This document shows, one piece after another, positions 51,031-59,971 of a stretch of 64,000 nucleotides of DNA (position 1 is its first letter; each line of letters opens with the position of its first letter). A program made the translations under genes and the position numbers. The notes below the pieces were generated by a model. That model did not search any database. It saw nothing but the letters and a program-made list of their open reading frames with translations, and was not told the DNA's origin. The DNA comes from Pseudomonas sp. R5-89-07 (GTDB lineage Bacteria > Pseudomonadota > Gammaproteobacteria > Pseudomonadales > Pseudomonadaceae). Location: NCBI RefSeq assembly GCF_003851685.1, contig NZ_CP027727.1, positions 5,766,001 to 5,830,000 on the forward strand, read 5' to 3'.

Positions 51031-51954
51031 TTAAACGTTAGGGCAAGGCACCGGTGCCCAGTCGGCCAGGTTCGGATCGCGGCAGGTGCCTTCGATCTGA
51101 GTCTTGCCGGCAGAGGCGACCTGCTTGCTTTCAGCTTGCTTGGCCTGCACGGTCTGGATGCTCTTCTCGGTGGTCACCGCCTCTTTCGGCACGGTCGGGA
51201 GCACCGGCTTCTTGGCCGGTTTGACGGCTTTCTTGCCTTTGGCCGGAGCGACCACTGGCGTGGTGTCGGCGGTGGCCACGGTGACCACGTCGCTACGCTG
51301 TACGCCCACCTGCTGCAGGTCTTTTTCGTAGGCCTGGGTGTAGTTGTTCAGGTCTTCGCTGGCTTTGCCGTTGACCGCAACGATCAGGTCATTGGACTCT
51401 TTGAGGCCCGCAACGATTTCCGCCAGGCGCTTGCGGCCTTCGGTGTCGTTGACGGTCTTGGCCTTGCGGTCTGCCACCAGCTTGGTGAATGCGCTCTGGT
51501 AGCACTGTTGCGATGCCTTGGCGTAGGCGGTGCTGCGGTCGATGTCCGAGGCGCTTTTGTTGAAGTCGGTGGAGTAGGAAGCGATGCGCTGGTTGTCATC
51601 GCTGATCTGCTTCTGACGCTCGGTGTAGTAGCCCGCTGCGCCACCCGCCAGGGCGCCGCCCGCTGCGCCGATTGCGGCGTTACGGCCGCGCTTTTCCTTG
51701 TCGCCGGTCAGGGCGCCCAGCAATGCACCGCCGGCTGCGCCGATGGCGGCACCGGTCACGACCGACTTGGTCATGTTCGAGTCGGTAGCGCGCAGGTGCT
51801 GCACGGGCTCGTAGCAGTTGGGGTAGTACTCAACCTTGGTGCTCGACGCGACCTTGGACGCAGGCGACGTAGCGCAACCGGTCAACACGGTGCTGAAACC
51901 GGCCGCGATCAGCAGCAGGTGACGCTTGGAAACCGACTTACGGGAAAAAAGCAT
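51031..51954 (-). CDS. tagQ: Type VI secretion lipoprotein TagQ
   Basis: A 307-residue outer-membrane lipoprotein (lipobox VLTGC, Cys27). Residues about 60-110 form a glycine-zipper stretch (GAAIGAAGGALLGALTG and AAIGAAGGALAGGAAG). A Lys/Pro-rich segment lies near 235-260 and the end reads CRDPNLADWAPVPCPNV. In P. aeruginosa TagQ anchors TagR to the outer membrane. It is the last gene of the minus-strand run and starts 84 bases after tagR. The ATG at 51954 opens the lipoprotein signal. Neighbours make the assignment firm; sequence alone would show only a glycine-zipper lipoprotein. Confidence 0.85.
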   Translation of the reverse strand: MLFSRKSVSKRHLLLIAAGFSTVLTGCATSPASKVASSTKVEYYPNCYEPVQHLRATDSNMTKSVVTGAAIGAAGGALLGALTGDKEKRGRNAAIGAAGGALAGGAAGYYTERQKQISDDNQRIASYSTDFNKSASDIDRSTAYAKASQQCYQSAFTKLVADRKAKTVNDTEGRKRLAEIVAGLKESNDLIVAVNGKASEDLNNYTQAYEKDLQQVGVQRSDVVTVATADTTPVVAPAKGKKAVKPAKKPVLPTVPKEAVTTEKSIQTVQAKQAESKQVASAGKTQIEGTCRDPNLADWAPVPCPNV

Positions 51955-52038
51955 AGGTGTGATCTCGATTAAGTTTGACTTGCCCAGCACGGCCCACCGC
52001 CGCCTGAGTCCCTTCCAAGCTCGCTAGACAGCCAACGA

Positions 52039-53751
52039 TCAAGACCGCTGACCGCTCGCTGCGAGCAATTCCTTCAAGATCGTTGCCGGGTCGGCCCGCT
52101 GTTGCTTGCGGTAGTTGCCGACATGGCGAACGAACAGTGTCGCGCGCGTCACCAGGCTCTTGCCGAGCACTGGCTTGCGATCCAACTCTTCCTTGATTCG
52201 TTGAAACTGTGCCTGGATCACCGCATCGGTGTAGCGCGTGCCGGTGGCCAGGTTGTCGATGTAGATCGCCACGGCGCCGTCCAGTGCGCTGCGCCCGTTG
52301 GCAATCGCCATGTCGAACAACTGCGCGCTGGCCTGGTCCTTGTTGTCCACGGCCTGCTGGCGACTCTTCTGCAGGTTGGCCAGGCGGATGTTGTAGTTGC
52401 TGATGGTCTCGGCCACCAATGCGGCGGACTGGATCAGGTTGCCCGCCGCTTCTTCGCGCTGCTGGGCGATCAGCGAAACGTTGCGCTTGAGCTCTTCGTT
52501 GACCAGGCCCAGTTCGGCTTGCAGCTTGGGGTCGACGCTGGCGGCGATGATGCTGTCCAGGCGCTTGGTCGGGTCCTGGGCGTCGTCGATGGCGTCGGTC
52601 AGCGACGCCAGGCGGCCTTCTTTCTGCCACTGCACAAACAATTCCTTGTAGCGTGAGCGCGGCGCCGACAGCGCGCCAATCGCGACGCGAAAGCCGGTGG
52701 TCTCATTGCTTTGCTCGGTGCCGTCGGCGGCAAACAGCGGGTACTCGCGGCGCATGCCGGTGAATAACGTGCCTTCGCCCTCCAGGTAGTTGCCGCCCTT
52801 GACCACGAAGCCGCCATAGGTGCCCTGGCGGCGCCCGGCGTGAACGAGTTGGAAGGATTCCTGAACCATTTCCGCGGCATTGCCGATCACATCGAACATA
52901 CCAATCGGGTTGGGCAGCTTGGTGCCGATGGGCATCAGCCGTGCAGCCTGGCCAGTGCCGCCGGCGACCTGGTTGAACACCGCGTAATCGCTCAGTGGCC
53001 CGTCGCTTTCACTGCCCTCGACGCGGCGTGGAAACAGGCGCCCCTCCAGGTCCTGACGGCTCACCGCCTGGCCACCGCGCGCGGCGAATTCCCATTCCAC
53101 CTCGGTGGGCAAGCGCACAAAGCCCAGGCCGCCGTCTTCGGCCGAGGCGCCGCGACCACTCACCGGCAGCAACTCGCGGTGGTATTTCATCAGCCAGGCG
53201 CTGTACACCGCCGAGAAACGCTCGGCCTCAAAGCGCGACAGCTTTACTTTCGGCAAGCGCCCGGCCATGCCGGTGGGCGCATCGCAGGCCGGCGCCGGCT
53301 CGCCGCTGGCCAGCGACTGGGCCTGGGACATCACCTGGGCGTACTGGCGGGCGGTCACTTCGTATTTGCCGATGAAGTACAGCATGGGCTTGAGCGGGGT
53401 CTTGGCGTCGGTCTTCGGCATCAGCGGCGCGATCACGCTGCTCCAGTCCTTGGGCAGGTCCTTGAGGGTGAACTGGCCGTTGATGAAGTCGCGCCGGTAA
53501 CCGGAGATGAACGACTGCTGATAGCCCGCCTCGCCTTCGGCAAAGGGGTAGCCGAGGTTGACCTCACGGTCGTCCAGGGTGCCCTGGGCCAGCACATAGG
53601 CGTAGCGGAACACCATGCTGCCTTCGCACGGCAGCGGCAGGCTCACGTCGTCCGGCAACGGCTTGGGGTTGTCGAGCTTGTCGCTTGCCTCATCGGCCCA
53701 GGCCAGCGAGGCCAGGCTCAGCGCCACACAGGCGCCCACTAACTTAAACAT
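52039..53751 (-). CDS. tagR: Type VI secretion regulatory protein TagR (SUMF1/FGE fold)
   Basis: A 570-residue periplasmic protein with a signal peptide (about 1-19, cleavage after AWA). The formylglycine-generating-like domain spans about 120-345 (IGKYEVTARQYAQVM, FVRLPTEVEWEFAARGG, GMFDVIGNAAEMV, GFRVAIGAL). The C-terminal 220 residues are helical. In P. aeruginosa TagR sits upstream of the PpkA kinase and is needed for its activation with TagQST. The ATG at 53751 follows AAGGAA and overlaps the tagS stop by a few bases. Confidence 0.92.
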   Translation of the reverse strand: MFKLVGACVALSLASLAWADEASDKLDNPKPLPDDVSLPLPCEGSMVFRYAYVLAQGTLDDREVNLGYPFAEGEAGYQQSFISGYRRDFINGQFTLKDLPKDWSSVIAPLMPKTDAKTPLKPMLYFIGKYEVTARQYAQVMSQAQSLASGEPAPACDAPTGMAGRLPKVKLSRFEAERFSAVYSAWLMKYHRELLPVSGRGASAEDGGLGFVRLPTEVEWEFAARGGQAVSRQDLEGRLFPRRVEGSESDGPLSDYAVFNQVAGGTGQAARLMPIGTKLPNPIGMFDVIGNAAEMVQESFQLVHAGRRQGTYGGFVVKGGNYLEGEGTLFTGMRREYPLFAADGTEQSNETTGFRVAIGALSAPRSRYKELFVQWQKEGRLASLTDAIDDAQDPTKRLDSIIAASVDPKLQAELGLVNEELKRNVSLIAQQREEAAGNLIQSAALVAETISNYNIRLANLQKSRQQAVDNKDQASAQLFDMAIANGRSALDGAVAIYIDNLATGTRYTDAVIQAQFQRIKEELDRKPVLGKSLVTRATLFVRHVGNYRKQQRADPATILKELLAASGQRS

Positions 53752-54928
53752 CTCTGATTCCTTCAGAAGCCTGGATACGCGCCACTCGCCAACCACCACA
53801 GGCCGCCGCCACGGCGCTGACGCCGAGTACAGCTACCAGGGCCAAGCCGTAGTGACGCGCCAACAGATGGCTGGCGTGTTCGCCCGGCACCTGCACGAAT
53901 AGCTTATTCACAACGGTTTCGGCCAGGCCATACAACCCGGCACTGAGCACGGCGGCAACACTCGCGCTGTACAGCGCCTGCATCACCACAAACAACAACA
54001 GCGCGGCCGTGGAAAAGCCCAACAGGCGCAACACCGACAACTCCCGACGCTTGCGCGCCACCGCAGCCAGCGCCCCGGCGAACGTCGCCGCGAATGCACC
54101 GGCCAACGCCAACCCGCAGATAATCCAGAATACGATCGACAGGTTGCGACTCAACGACTGCACCTGGGCGATGGTTTGCGCCTGGGTCGACACCAGCACC
54201 TGCTGCCCGGCGAAGTACAGGCGCAGCGGTTCCACGTCGGTGAGCGTGCGCGCATACAAGCGAAACGCCGGATACACCCGCTGCTCGCCCACGCCGACCA
54301 CCTCACCCTCCCACTGCAACGCCGGCACCGCGCGGCCGTCGCGATAATCTTCCACCGCCTCCAGCAACGCCAGGTCAGCAAACAGCCCGTCACGGGCAAA
54401 GGCCTCCAGCGGCAATACCGCCAGCACCTGCACCCGCGTGCGCTGCGCCTCGACGCGCCCTGCCAGTTGCCGCGCAAAGCGGGTCTCCAGCCAGTCGCCG
54501 GGCCGCGCCGCAAGCTTCTCGGCGGCGGTATGGCTGAGCACGATCTGGTCCAGGCCCTTGGGCATCGGCAAGCCAGCCAGCAACGGGTCGCCCGAGGCGG
54601 TGGGCAGCATTTCCAATACCAAAGCACCCACCTGCGCGGTCGCCGCGATCTGCCGCGTACGCGGTATGGCGAACGCCACATCGCTACGCTGGCCCAACTG
54701 CTCGACCCAGGCACTGCTGAATCGACCACCGCCCAGCGCAATGATTTCACGGGTAGCCGGGTCGGTCTCCAAGCGTTCGGTCAAACTGCTAACCAGTCCA
54801 AATTTCAGCCCAAATAACACCAGCAATGGCGCGATAACGGCCACCAGCGCCAGCACCGAGCAGGCCGACAGCCACGCATCGTTGCGGTAGTCCTGCCAGG
54901 CGAGCGACGCAACCAGGCCGATGCGCAT
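53744..54928 (-). CDS. tagS: Type VI secretion ABC transporter permease TagS
   Basis: A 394-residue inner-membrane permease of the FtsX/MacB type: one helix at about 20-42, a large periplasmic domain (about 45-265), then three helices at about 270-385. With TagT it forms an ABC complex that acts above PpkA in the threonine phosphorylation pathway. The ATG at 54928 shares its base with the tagT stop (TGATG) and has GGAGG seven bases upstream. Confidence 0.92.
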   Translation of the reverse strand: MRIGLVASLAWQDYRNDAWLSACSVLALVAVIAPLLVLFGLKFGLVSSLTERLETDPATREIIALGGGRFSSAWVEQLGQRSDVAFAIPRTRQIAATAQVGALVLEMLPTASGDPLLAGLPMPKGLDQIVLSHTAAEKLAARPGDWLETRFARQLAGRVEAQRTRVQVLAVLPLEAFARDGLFADLALLEAVEDYRDGRAVPALQWEGEVVGVGEQRVYPAFRLYARTLTDVEPLRLYFAGQQVLVSTQAQTIAQVQSLSRNLSIVFWIICGLALAGAFAATFAGALAAVARKRRELSVLRLLGFSTAALLLFVVMQALYSASVAAVLSAGLYGLAETVVNKLFVQVPGEHASHLLARHYGLALVAVLGVSAVAAACGGWRVARIQASEGIRDV

Positions 54929-55632
54929 CAGCACGCCTCCCCGAGCGTCGCCGTGACACCGCCATCCGCATCGCGACGGCAGCCGATGCGCCGCACCTGC
55001 AAGCCACTGGCGCGGGCCAGGGGTTCATCATGGGTGGCAATCACACAGGCGGCGCGGTGCTCGCGAGCCTGGGCCAGTAGCGCCTGCATCACACGCTCGG
55101 CATTGAGCGGGTCGAGGGACGCGGTCGGCTCGTCGGCCAGCACCAGTTGCGGTGCGTGGGCCAGGGCGCGGGCGCAGCTCACGCGTTGGCGCTGGCCCAC
55201 CGACAGGGCAGCTGGAGGCTTGTCCAACTGGTCGCTGATTTCCAATTGCTCGGCCAGGCGCGCCACGCTGCCGTCGTCCTTCAAGCCCAGTAATTGGCGG
55301 GACAAGGCAATGTTGCCGCGCACATCGAGAAACCCCAGCAGCCCGCCGGTTTGCAGCACATAGCCCAGATGCCGGCTGCGCAACCTTGCCAGGGCGCTTT
55401 GCCCATCCGCGCGCCAGAGCCCGTCGATGTCGACCTGGTTGAACTCGAACTGCCCGCTCCGATCCGGCGCCAACACCAGCGCCAGCATGTCCAGCAAGGT
55501 GCTCTTGCCACAGCCGCTGGGCCCGACAATCGCTAGTTGCTCACCGGCACACAAGTGCAGCGCCGGAATCACCAGGCTGTAGCGCTGGCTGCCGACGCCC
55601 CGGCTCTTGTGCACCGCGTTCAGGCTCAGCAT
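54928..55632 (-). CDS. tagT: Type VI secretion ABC transporter ATPase TagT
   Basis: A 234-residue ABC ATPase of the LolD/MacB group. Walker A GPSGCGKST is at 37-45, the signature is LSVGQRQRVSCARAL (Val for Gly in LSGGQ), and Walker B is LVLADEPTASLD. It powers TagS. The ATG at 55632 overlaps the ppkA stop (TGATG), so these genes are translationally coupled. Confidence 0.94.
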   Translation of the reverse strand: MLSLNAVHKSRGVGSQRYSLVIPALHLCAGEQLAIVGPSGCGKSTLLDMLALVLAPDRSGQFEFNQVDIDGLWRADGQSALARLRSRHLGYVLQTGGLLGFLDVRGNIALSRQLLGLKDDGSVARLAEQLEISDQLDKPPAALSVGQRQRVSCARALAHAPQLVLADEPTASLDPLNAERVMQALLAQAREHRAACVIATHDEPLARASGLQVRRIGCRRDADGGVTATLGEAC

Positions 55633-58601
55633 CACGGCAACGTCGACAACGGTACGCGGTACAACGCATCGCCCGGTTCGGCATCGCCGAAACGCACCCA
55701 GTTGGCCAGGTCATTGTGGAAGGTTTCGTAGAGGCGGATTTTCGAATCCAGCTCGTCGATAAAGTCTTCCTGCTCAGCCACGCTCAACGACAACCACAGG
55801 TCCTGGGTCATGTTCAGCGACTTGCTGCGATACGGCAGGCCCTCCAGGTATTCGCCCAGCAGGCCGCCGTCGGCCAGGTTGCCGCCCTTGCGCAGGGCTT
55901 GCGGGTCACGGCTCATATACGCCGAGGCGCTGGCGATTTCCTGGAAGAAATCCTTGGGCGAGCTTTGGGTTTTGCGCGCCGCGTCGACGATCAGTTTCAG
56001 CGACTGCTGCAGGTCGTTCAGTTGCAGCTTGGTCAGCATCACGCACACCTGGAACGCCGGCAGCGCCGGGTTGGTCAGGTCGCGGTCGGCGGTCCAGGCG
56101 CTGACCAGTTGGGGCGCCTGGCTCGCGGTTTTGCGGCCAAGAAAATCCATGTGCATCGCATAACCGACCGCTGCGGACTTATCCGCCAGGCTCGGCGCGG
56201 CACTGAGCAGCGGCACCGGCTGCGGCGTGTTACTGCGCACCTGATGCACGAGGTTGGCGAACACCGTGCCGATCTCGTCGACCCGCTCACCCAGCTTGCG
56301 CACGTCACCACCGGGCACCGCTGTGTACAGGTCGCCGATCTGCGGGTTTGCGTCGGCAGTCAGGGTGCGGTACTGGCTTTCGGCGCCGGCATGGGTTTTC
56401 TTGCCGGCGTCGGTGCGCAGATGCAACGCGTAGATCTTGATCTGCTTGCCCAGCGCCGCCTGGCGCACTTCGGCTTCGTTCATCTGGGTGGCGGCGAACG
56501 GGTCGTTCTTGCGCAACGCCCCGGCATCGGAGACCAGCAGGATGATGCGCCCGCCGTAGCCGGACCAATCCATGCCGTCCACCGCCTGCATCACCCCGGC
56601 AAACGCGTCTTCGTTGAACGAATGGCTGGACACCGTCGACGCCTTGACCTGCCGCGCCATGTCCAGGAAGCGTTGCGGGTCGCGGCCCTGGTCGAGGGTG
56701 ATCAGGGTCTTGGCCACGTATTCCAGGCCGGGGGTTTTCTTGATGCTGTTGCGAAAGCCCACCAGGCCGAAGCTGACGCTGTCCAGCTCGCCGCGTTCGG
56801 CGATACGGGTTTGCAGTTCGTGCACCACGTCGCGCACCTGGTCGATATACGGCTGCATCGACACGGTGGTGTCCACCACCAACACCACCGCCGTGCGGAA
56901 GGCGTCGGCATTGGCGCCAGCCACGGCGGCCGCCGGCTTGGCAATGGCGCTGCTGCCAGGGTCGATGGAGGCGACATTGAGCAGTTGCACGGGCTGGCCG
57001 TTTTCGTCGAAGCTCTCTTTGGCGTCGAAGATCGGCAGCAGGTAGAACTGGTTCTGCGGCACCGCGCTGGCGGTGGGTTCCAGGGCCAGGACTTGTTGAT
57101 TGTCTTCGCGGTTGTTCTGCGCCTTGGCCAACACGCTTTTCGCCGCTGCGGGGTCGGCCAGCAGTTTTTCCACCTCAGCGGACTGGCGCAGGAACATCAC
57201 CGGCGCCCGGCCTGAGCGCTCGGTGAACTTGAGCACCAGGCTCTGCTTCCAGTCACTGACCTGCGAGGCCGGCAGCCAACCGTCACTGCGACCATCGGTG
57301 GCCGCGCCGACCCGCACCCAAGGGCTGCCGTCGACCTCCTTGCGCTGGTACACGTAGAGCACGGAAAACGCCGGCAAGGCTTTGCCCGACGCGCTGCCCG
57401 CCTCGTTGGAAAGCTTCGCGCCGGGCTTGCTCAGCACACGCTGGAACAGGGTCTTCTTGCCGGCCATCAGCAGCGGACGCTGGCCGCCATCCGCATCCGC
57501 AACCGCAACCGCCGCCGCAGGTGGCTTGGCTTGAGGCACCACGGCAGCCGGCGGCTTGACCGATTCATCGGTGCCGCCCAACCACCAGTAACTGGCGCCA
57601 CCGATGGCCAGAGCCACTGCCACGGCAACCGCCGCCAGCGCCAATACCGGCCCGCGGCGCTGCTCGCTGTGTTGCATCGGCGCCACCACCGGCCGACGCA
57701 CGGGTTGCGGCTGGCCCGTCGGTATTTCAATGGACTCCGGCGTGATCCCCGCCAGGTCAAAGCTGAGCGGGATCGGCAGCGGCCGCACCAAGGTGGCCTC
57801 TGGCGACTGCGCCGGCAGTTGATCCAGCGCCAGCAGCAACGCCGCCGCATCCGGATAACGCTCTGCCGGGTCCTTGGCCAGTAACTTGCGCAGCACACTC
57901 TGGTAGCGGCCATGGTGCACCGGCAGTTCCGGCAAGGGCTCGGTCAGGTGGGCCAGCGCGGTGGAGAGCGCATCGGTGCCGCTGTAAGGCAGCTTGCCCA
58001 CCAGGATTTCGTAGAGCACCACGCCTAGCGCATACAGGTCGGCGCGACCGTCGATCTCCTGGCCGCGCGCCTGCTCCGGGCTCATGTAGCTCGGCGTGCC
58101 CACGGCAAAGCCGGCCTGGGTGAACTGGGTGCGGTCGTCCAAGGACTTGGCGATGCCGAAGTCCGACAACACCGCCGTGCCGTCGGCGCGGAACAGAATG
58201 TTCGCCGGCTTGACGTCGCGGTGCACCAGGCCCTGGGCGTGGGCATAACCGAGCGCCGAGGCAATCTGGCGGATCAGCGTCACGCCCTGCTCCGGGGTCA
58301 GCCCGGCAGCGATGCGCTCCTTGAGCGTGCCGTTGGGCAGGTATTCCATGGCCATGTAATACAGCTCACCGACATTGCCGATGTCATGGATAGTCACCGT
58401 GTGCGGGTGCGACAAGCGCGCCAGGGTCTTGCCCTCGCGCAGGAAGCGTTCGCAGAAGCTCGGGTCGGCCGCCAGCGCCGCCGCCATCACCTTGAGTGCC
58501 ACCTTGCGTTCCAGCGAACGCTGGGTCGCCAGGTACACATTGGCCATGGCGCCTTCGCCGATTTCGCCTTCGATGTCATAGCCGGGGATGACAATATTCA
58601 T
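55632..58601 (-). CDS. ppkA: Type VI secretion serine/threonine kinase PpkA
   Basis: A 989-residue membrane kinase. The kinase domain (about 8-265) has the glycine loop GEIGEGAMANVY, Lys37, HRDVKPAN with Asp129, and DFG at 147-149. A single helix lies at 319-341. The periplasmic part has an SH3-like segment near 405-455 (AFSVLYVYQRKEVDGSPWVRVG) and a von Willebrand A domain from about 568, with MIDAS DTTVS at 577-581. PpkA phosphorylates the FHA protein Fha1 to turn on secretion. The stop overlaps the tagT start, and its ATG overlaps the pppA stop (ATGA). Confidence 0.95.
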   Translation of the reverse strand: MNIVIPGYDIEGEIGEGAMANVYLATQRSLERKVALKVMAAALAADPSFCERFLREGKTLARLSHPHTVTIHDIGNVGELYYMAMEYLPNGTLKERIAAGLTPEQGVTLIRQIASALGYAHAQGLVHRDVKPANILFRADGTAVLSDFGIAKSLDDRTQFTQAGFAVGTPSYMSPEQARGQEIDGRADLYALGVVLYEILVGKLPYSGTDALSTALAHLTEPLPELPVHHGRYQSVLRKLLAKDPAERYPDAAALLLALDQLPAQSPEATLVRPLPIPLSFDLAGITPESIEIPTGQPQPVRRPVVAPMQHSEQRRGPVLALAAVAVAVALAIGGASYWWLGGTDESVKPPAAVVPQAKPPAAAVAVADADGGQRPLLMAGKKTLFQRVLSKPGAKLSNEAGSASGKALPAFSVLYVYQRKEVDGSPWVRVGAATDGRSDGWLPASQVSDWKQSLVLKFTERSGRAPVMFLRQSAEVEKLLADPAAAKSVLAKAQNNREDNQQVLALEPTASAVPQNQFYLLPIFDAKESFDENGQPVQLLNVASIDPGSSAIAKPAAAVAGANADAFRTAVVLVVDTTVSMQPYIDQVRDVVHELQTRIAERGELDSVSFGLVGFRNSIKKTPGLEYVAKTLITLDQGRDPQRFLDMARQVKASTVSSHSFNEDAFAGVMQAVDGMDWSGYGGRIILLVSDAGALRKNDPFAATQMNEAEVRQAALGKQIKIYALHLRTDAGKKTHAGAESQYRTLTADANPQIGDLYTAVPGGDVRKLGERVDEIGTVFANLVHQVRSNTPQPVPLLSAAPSLADKSAAVGYAMHMDFLGRKTASQAPQLVSAWTADRDLTNPALPAFQVCVMLTKLQLNDLQQSLKLIVDAARKTQSSPKDFFQEIASASAYMSRDPQALRKGGNLADGGLLGEYLEGLPYRSKSLNMTQDLWLSLSVAEQEDFIDELDSKIRLYETFHNDLANWVRFGDAEPGDALYRVPLSTLP

Positions 58602-59317
58602 GGCGACACCTTCACGACGATGGTGGTGATGTTGTCCGGCGCGCCGCGATTGAGCCCCAGGTGCACCAGGCTGCGTACGATTTCATCGGGCGCGTCATGG
58701 CCGAGCACTTCACGGATTTCGTGGTCTTCGACGGTTTTGGTCAGGCCGTCGCTGCACAGCAGGTAGCTGTCGCCGGGGGCGATCAACAGGTCGACCGAGG
58801 CCACGTCCAGTTGCGCTTCCACGCCCACTGCGCGGGTCACGATGTTGGCGCGCGGATGCACACGGGCGTCGGCTTCGCTGAGCAGGCCGCTGTCTTGCAG
58901 GTCCTGCACGTAGCTGTGGTCGCGGGAAATGCTGTGCAGCTCACCATCGCGCAGGCGGTACAGGCGACTGTCTCCGGCCCACAGGCACACCCCGCGCAAG
59001 CCACGCGCCGCCAGCACCACCACGGTGCTGCCCATCATGGTCACGCCACGGTTGGCGGTTTCTTCGCGGACAGCCGCGTTGATGCGGATCAGGTCGTTGC
59101 GCAAGGCCGCCGCGTATTCCTCAAGGGAGCGTCCCACCGGCACGTTGCGCAGGCTGTCGACGATCAGGCTGCTGACATAGTCCCCCGCCGCGTGCCCACC
59201 CATGCCATCGGCCACCACCCACAGGCGGTTTTGCGGCAGGTCCAGGCACGCGTCTTCATTGACCTGGCGCACCATGCCCACATGGCTTTTGCTCGCGGAT
59301 ACATACGTCGCGCCCAT
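58598..59317 (-). CDS. pppA: Type VI secretion PP2C-family phosphatase PppA
   Basis: A 239-residue metal-dependent protein phosphatase. The metal-binding aspartates lie in QVNEDA (near 21), VADGMGGHAAGD (37-46), CSDGLT and PDNITTIVV. In P. aeruginosa PppA removes the phosphate that PpkA places on Fha1, so it turns the apparatus off. It abuts the tagF stop codon with no gap. Confidence 0.96.
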   Translation of the reverse strand: MGATYVSASKSHVGMVRQVNEDACLDLPQNRLWVVADGMGGHAAGDYVSSLIVDSLRNVPVGRSLEEYAAALRNDLIRINAAVREETANRGVTMMGSTVVVLAARGLRGVCLWAGDSRLYRLRDGELHSISRDHSYVQDLQDSGLLSEADARVHPRANIVTRAVGVEAQLDVASVDLLIAPGDSYLLCSDGLTKTVEDHEIREVLGHDAPDEIVRSLVHLGLNRGAPDNITTIVVKVSP

Positions 59318-59971
59318 CTACATCACACCTTCTTGTCCGAGCAAAAACTGCGCAAAATCGTTGGCGACAGGCAAGCCCTGGCACCGCAATAAACCGGGGG
59401 AAATACGCTGCGAACCTCGTCCCCACCAAAGGCTGGCACCTTCGCAGGCCTGTTCGGCAAGCGCCGTCATGCGCCCGTGGGGCACGGTGGCGGCCACGCG
59501 TTGCAGGCCGGCAAAACGGCTGTCGACCGCACGCGGTGCCGTCGCTGGCAGGCCAAGGTTGTCCAGGCCAGCATTGAACGCTTCGAACGTGGCGCCGGTG
59601 TCCAGCGTGCTCAGCAACAGCTCCTCGGCCTGCTCGAACCACGCATCAGGCCCGCCCACCAGGGAGGCCGGGTTGATGTCGTGATCGAGCACCACCACCA
59701 CCGCCAGCGGAAAATAGCGCCCGACTCGATCGATGCTTGGCATCAGCACACCCGCCGCCGCGTCCGGCCCGCACACGCCTGGCGCGAGCACAAAGCGCCA
59801 CAGCGGGCTGACCAGGTAAGCGTTGAGCCAGTCACCACCCAGGCTGTTCTGGCTGGCGAGCAAACCCGCCGCCAGCCAGCTGTCCCAGGGGCCGATAAAA
59901 CTCTGGGGCAAGGCGCGGCTGACAAAATCACCGCGACTGGCCAACTTGCCGTAGAAACCCAGCGTCGTCAT
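59318..59971 (-). CDS. tagF: Type VI secretion-associated protein TagF
   Basis: A 217-residue protein of the TagF (DUF2094) family, starting MTTLGFYGKLASRGDFVSR. In P. aeruginosa TagF represses assembly post-translationally by a route separate from PpkA/PppA. The typical GDFV and the segment SLWWGRGSQRISPGLLRC are visible. The ATG at 59971 overlaps the tssM stop (ATGA). The longer upstream frame is antisense-like noise inside tssM. Confidence 0.94.
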   Translation of the reverse strand: MTTLGFYGKLASRGDFVSRALPQSFIGPWDSWLAAGLLASQNSLGGDWLNAYLVSPLWRFVLAPGVCGPDAAAGVLMPSIDRVGRYFPLAVVVVLDHDINPASLVGGPDAWFEQAEELLLSTLDTGATFEAFNAGLDNLGLPATAPRAVDSRFAGLQRVAATVPHGRMTALAEQACEGASLWWGRGSQRISPGLLRCQGLPVANDFAQFLLGQEGVM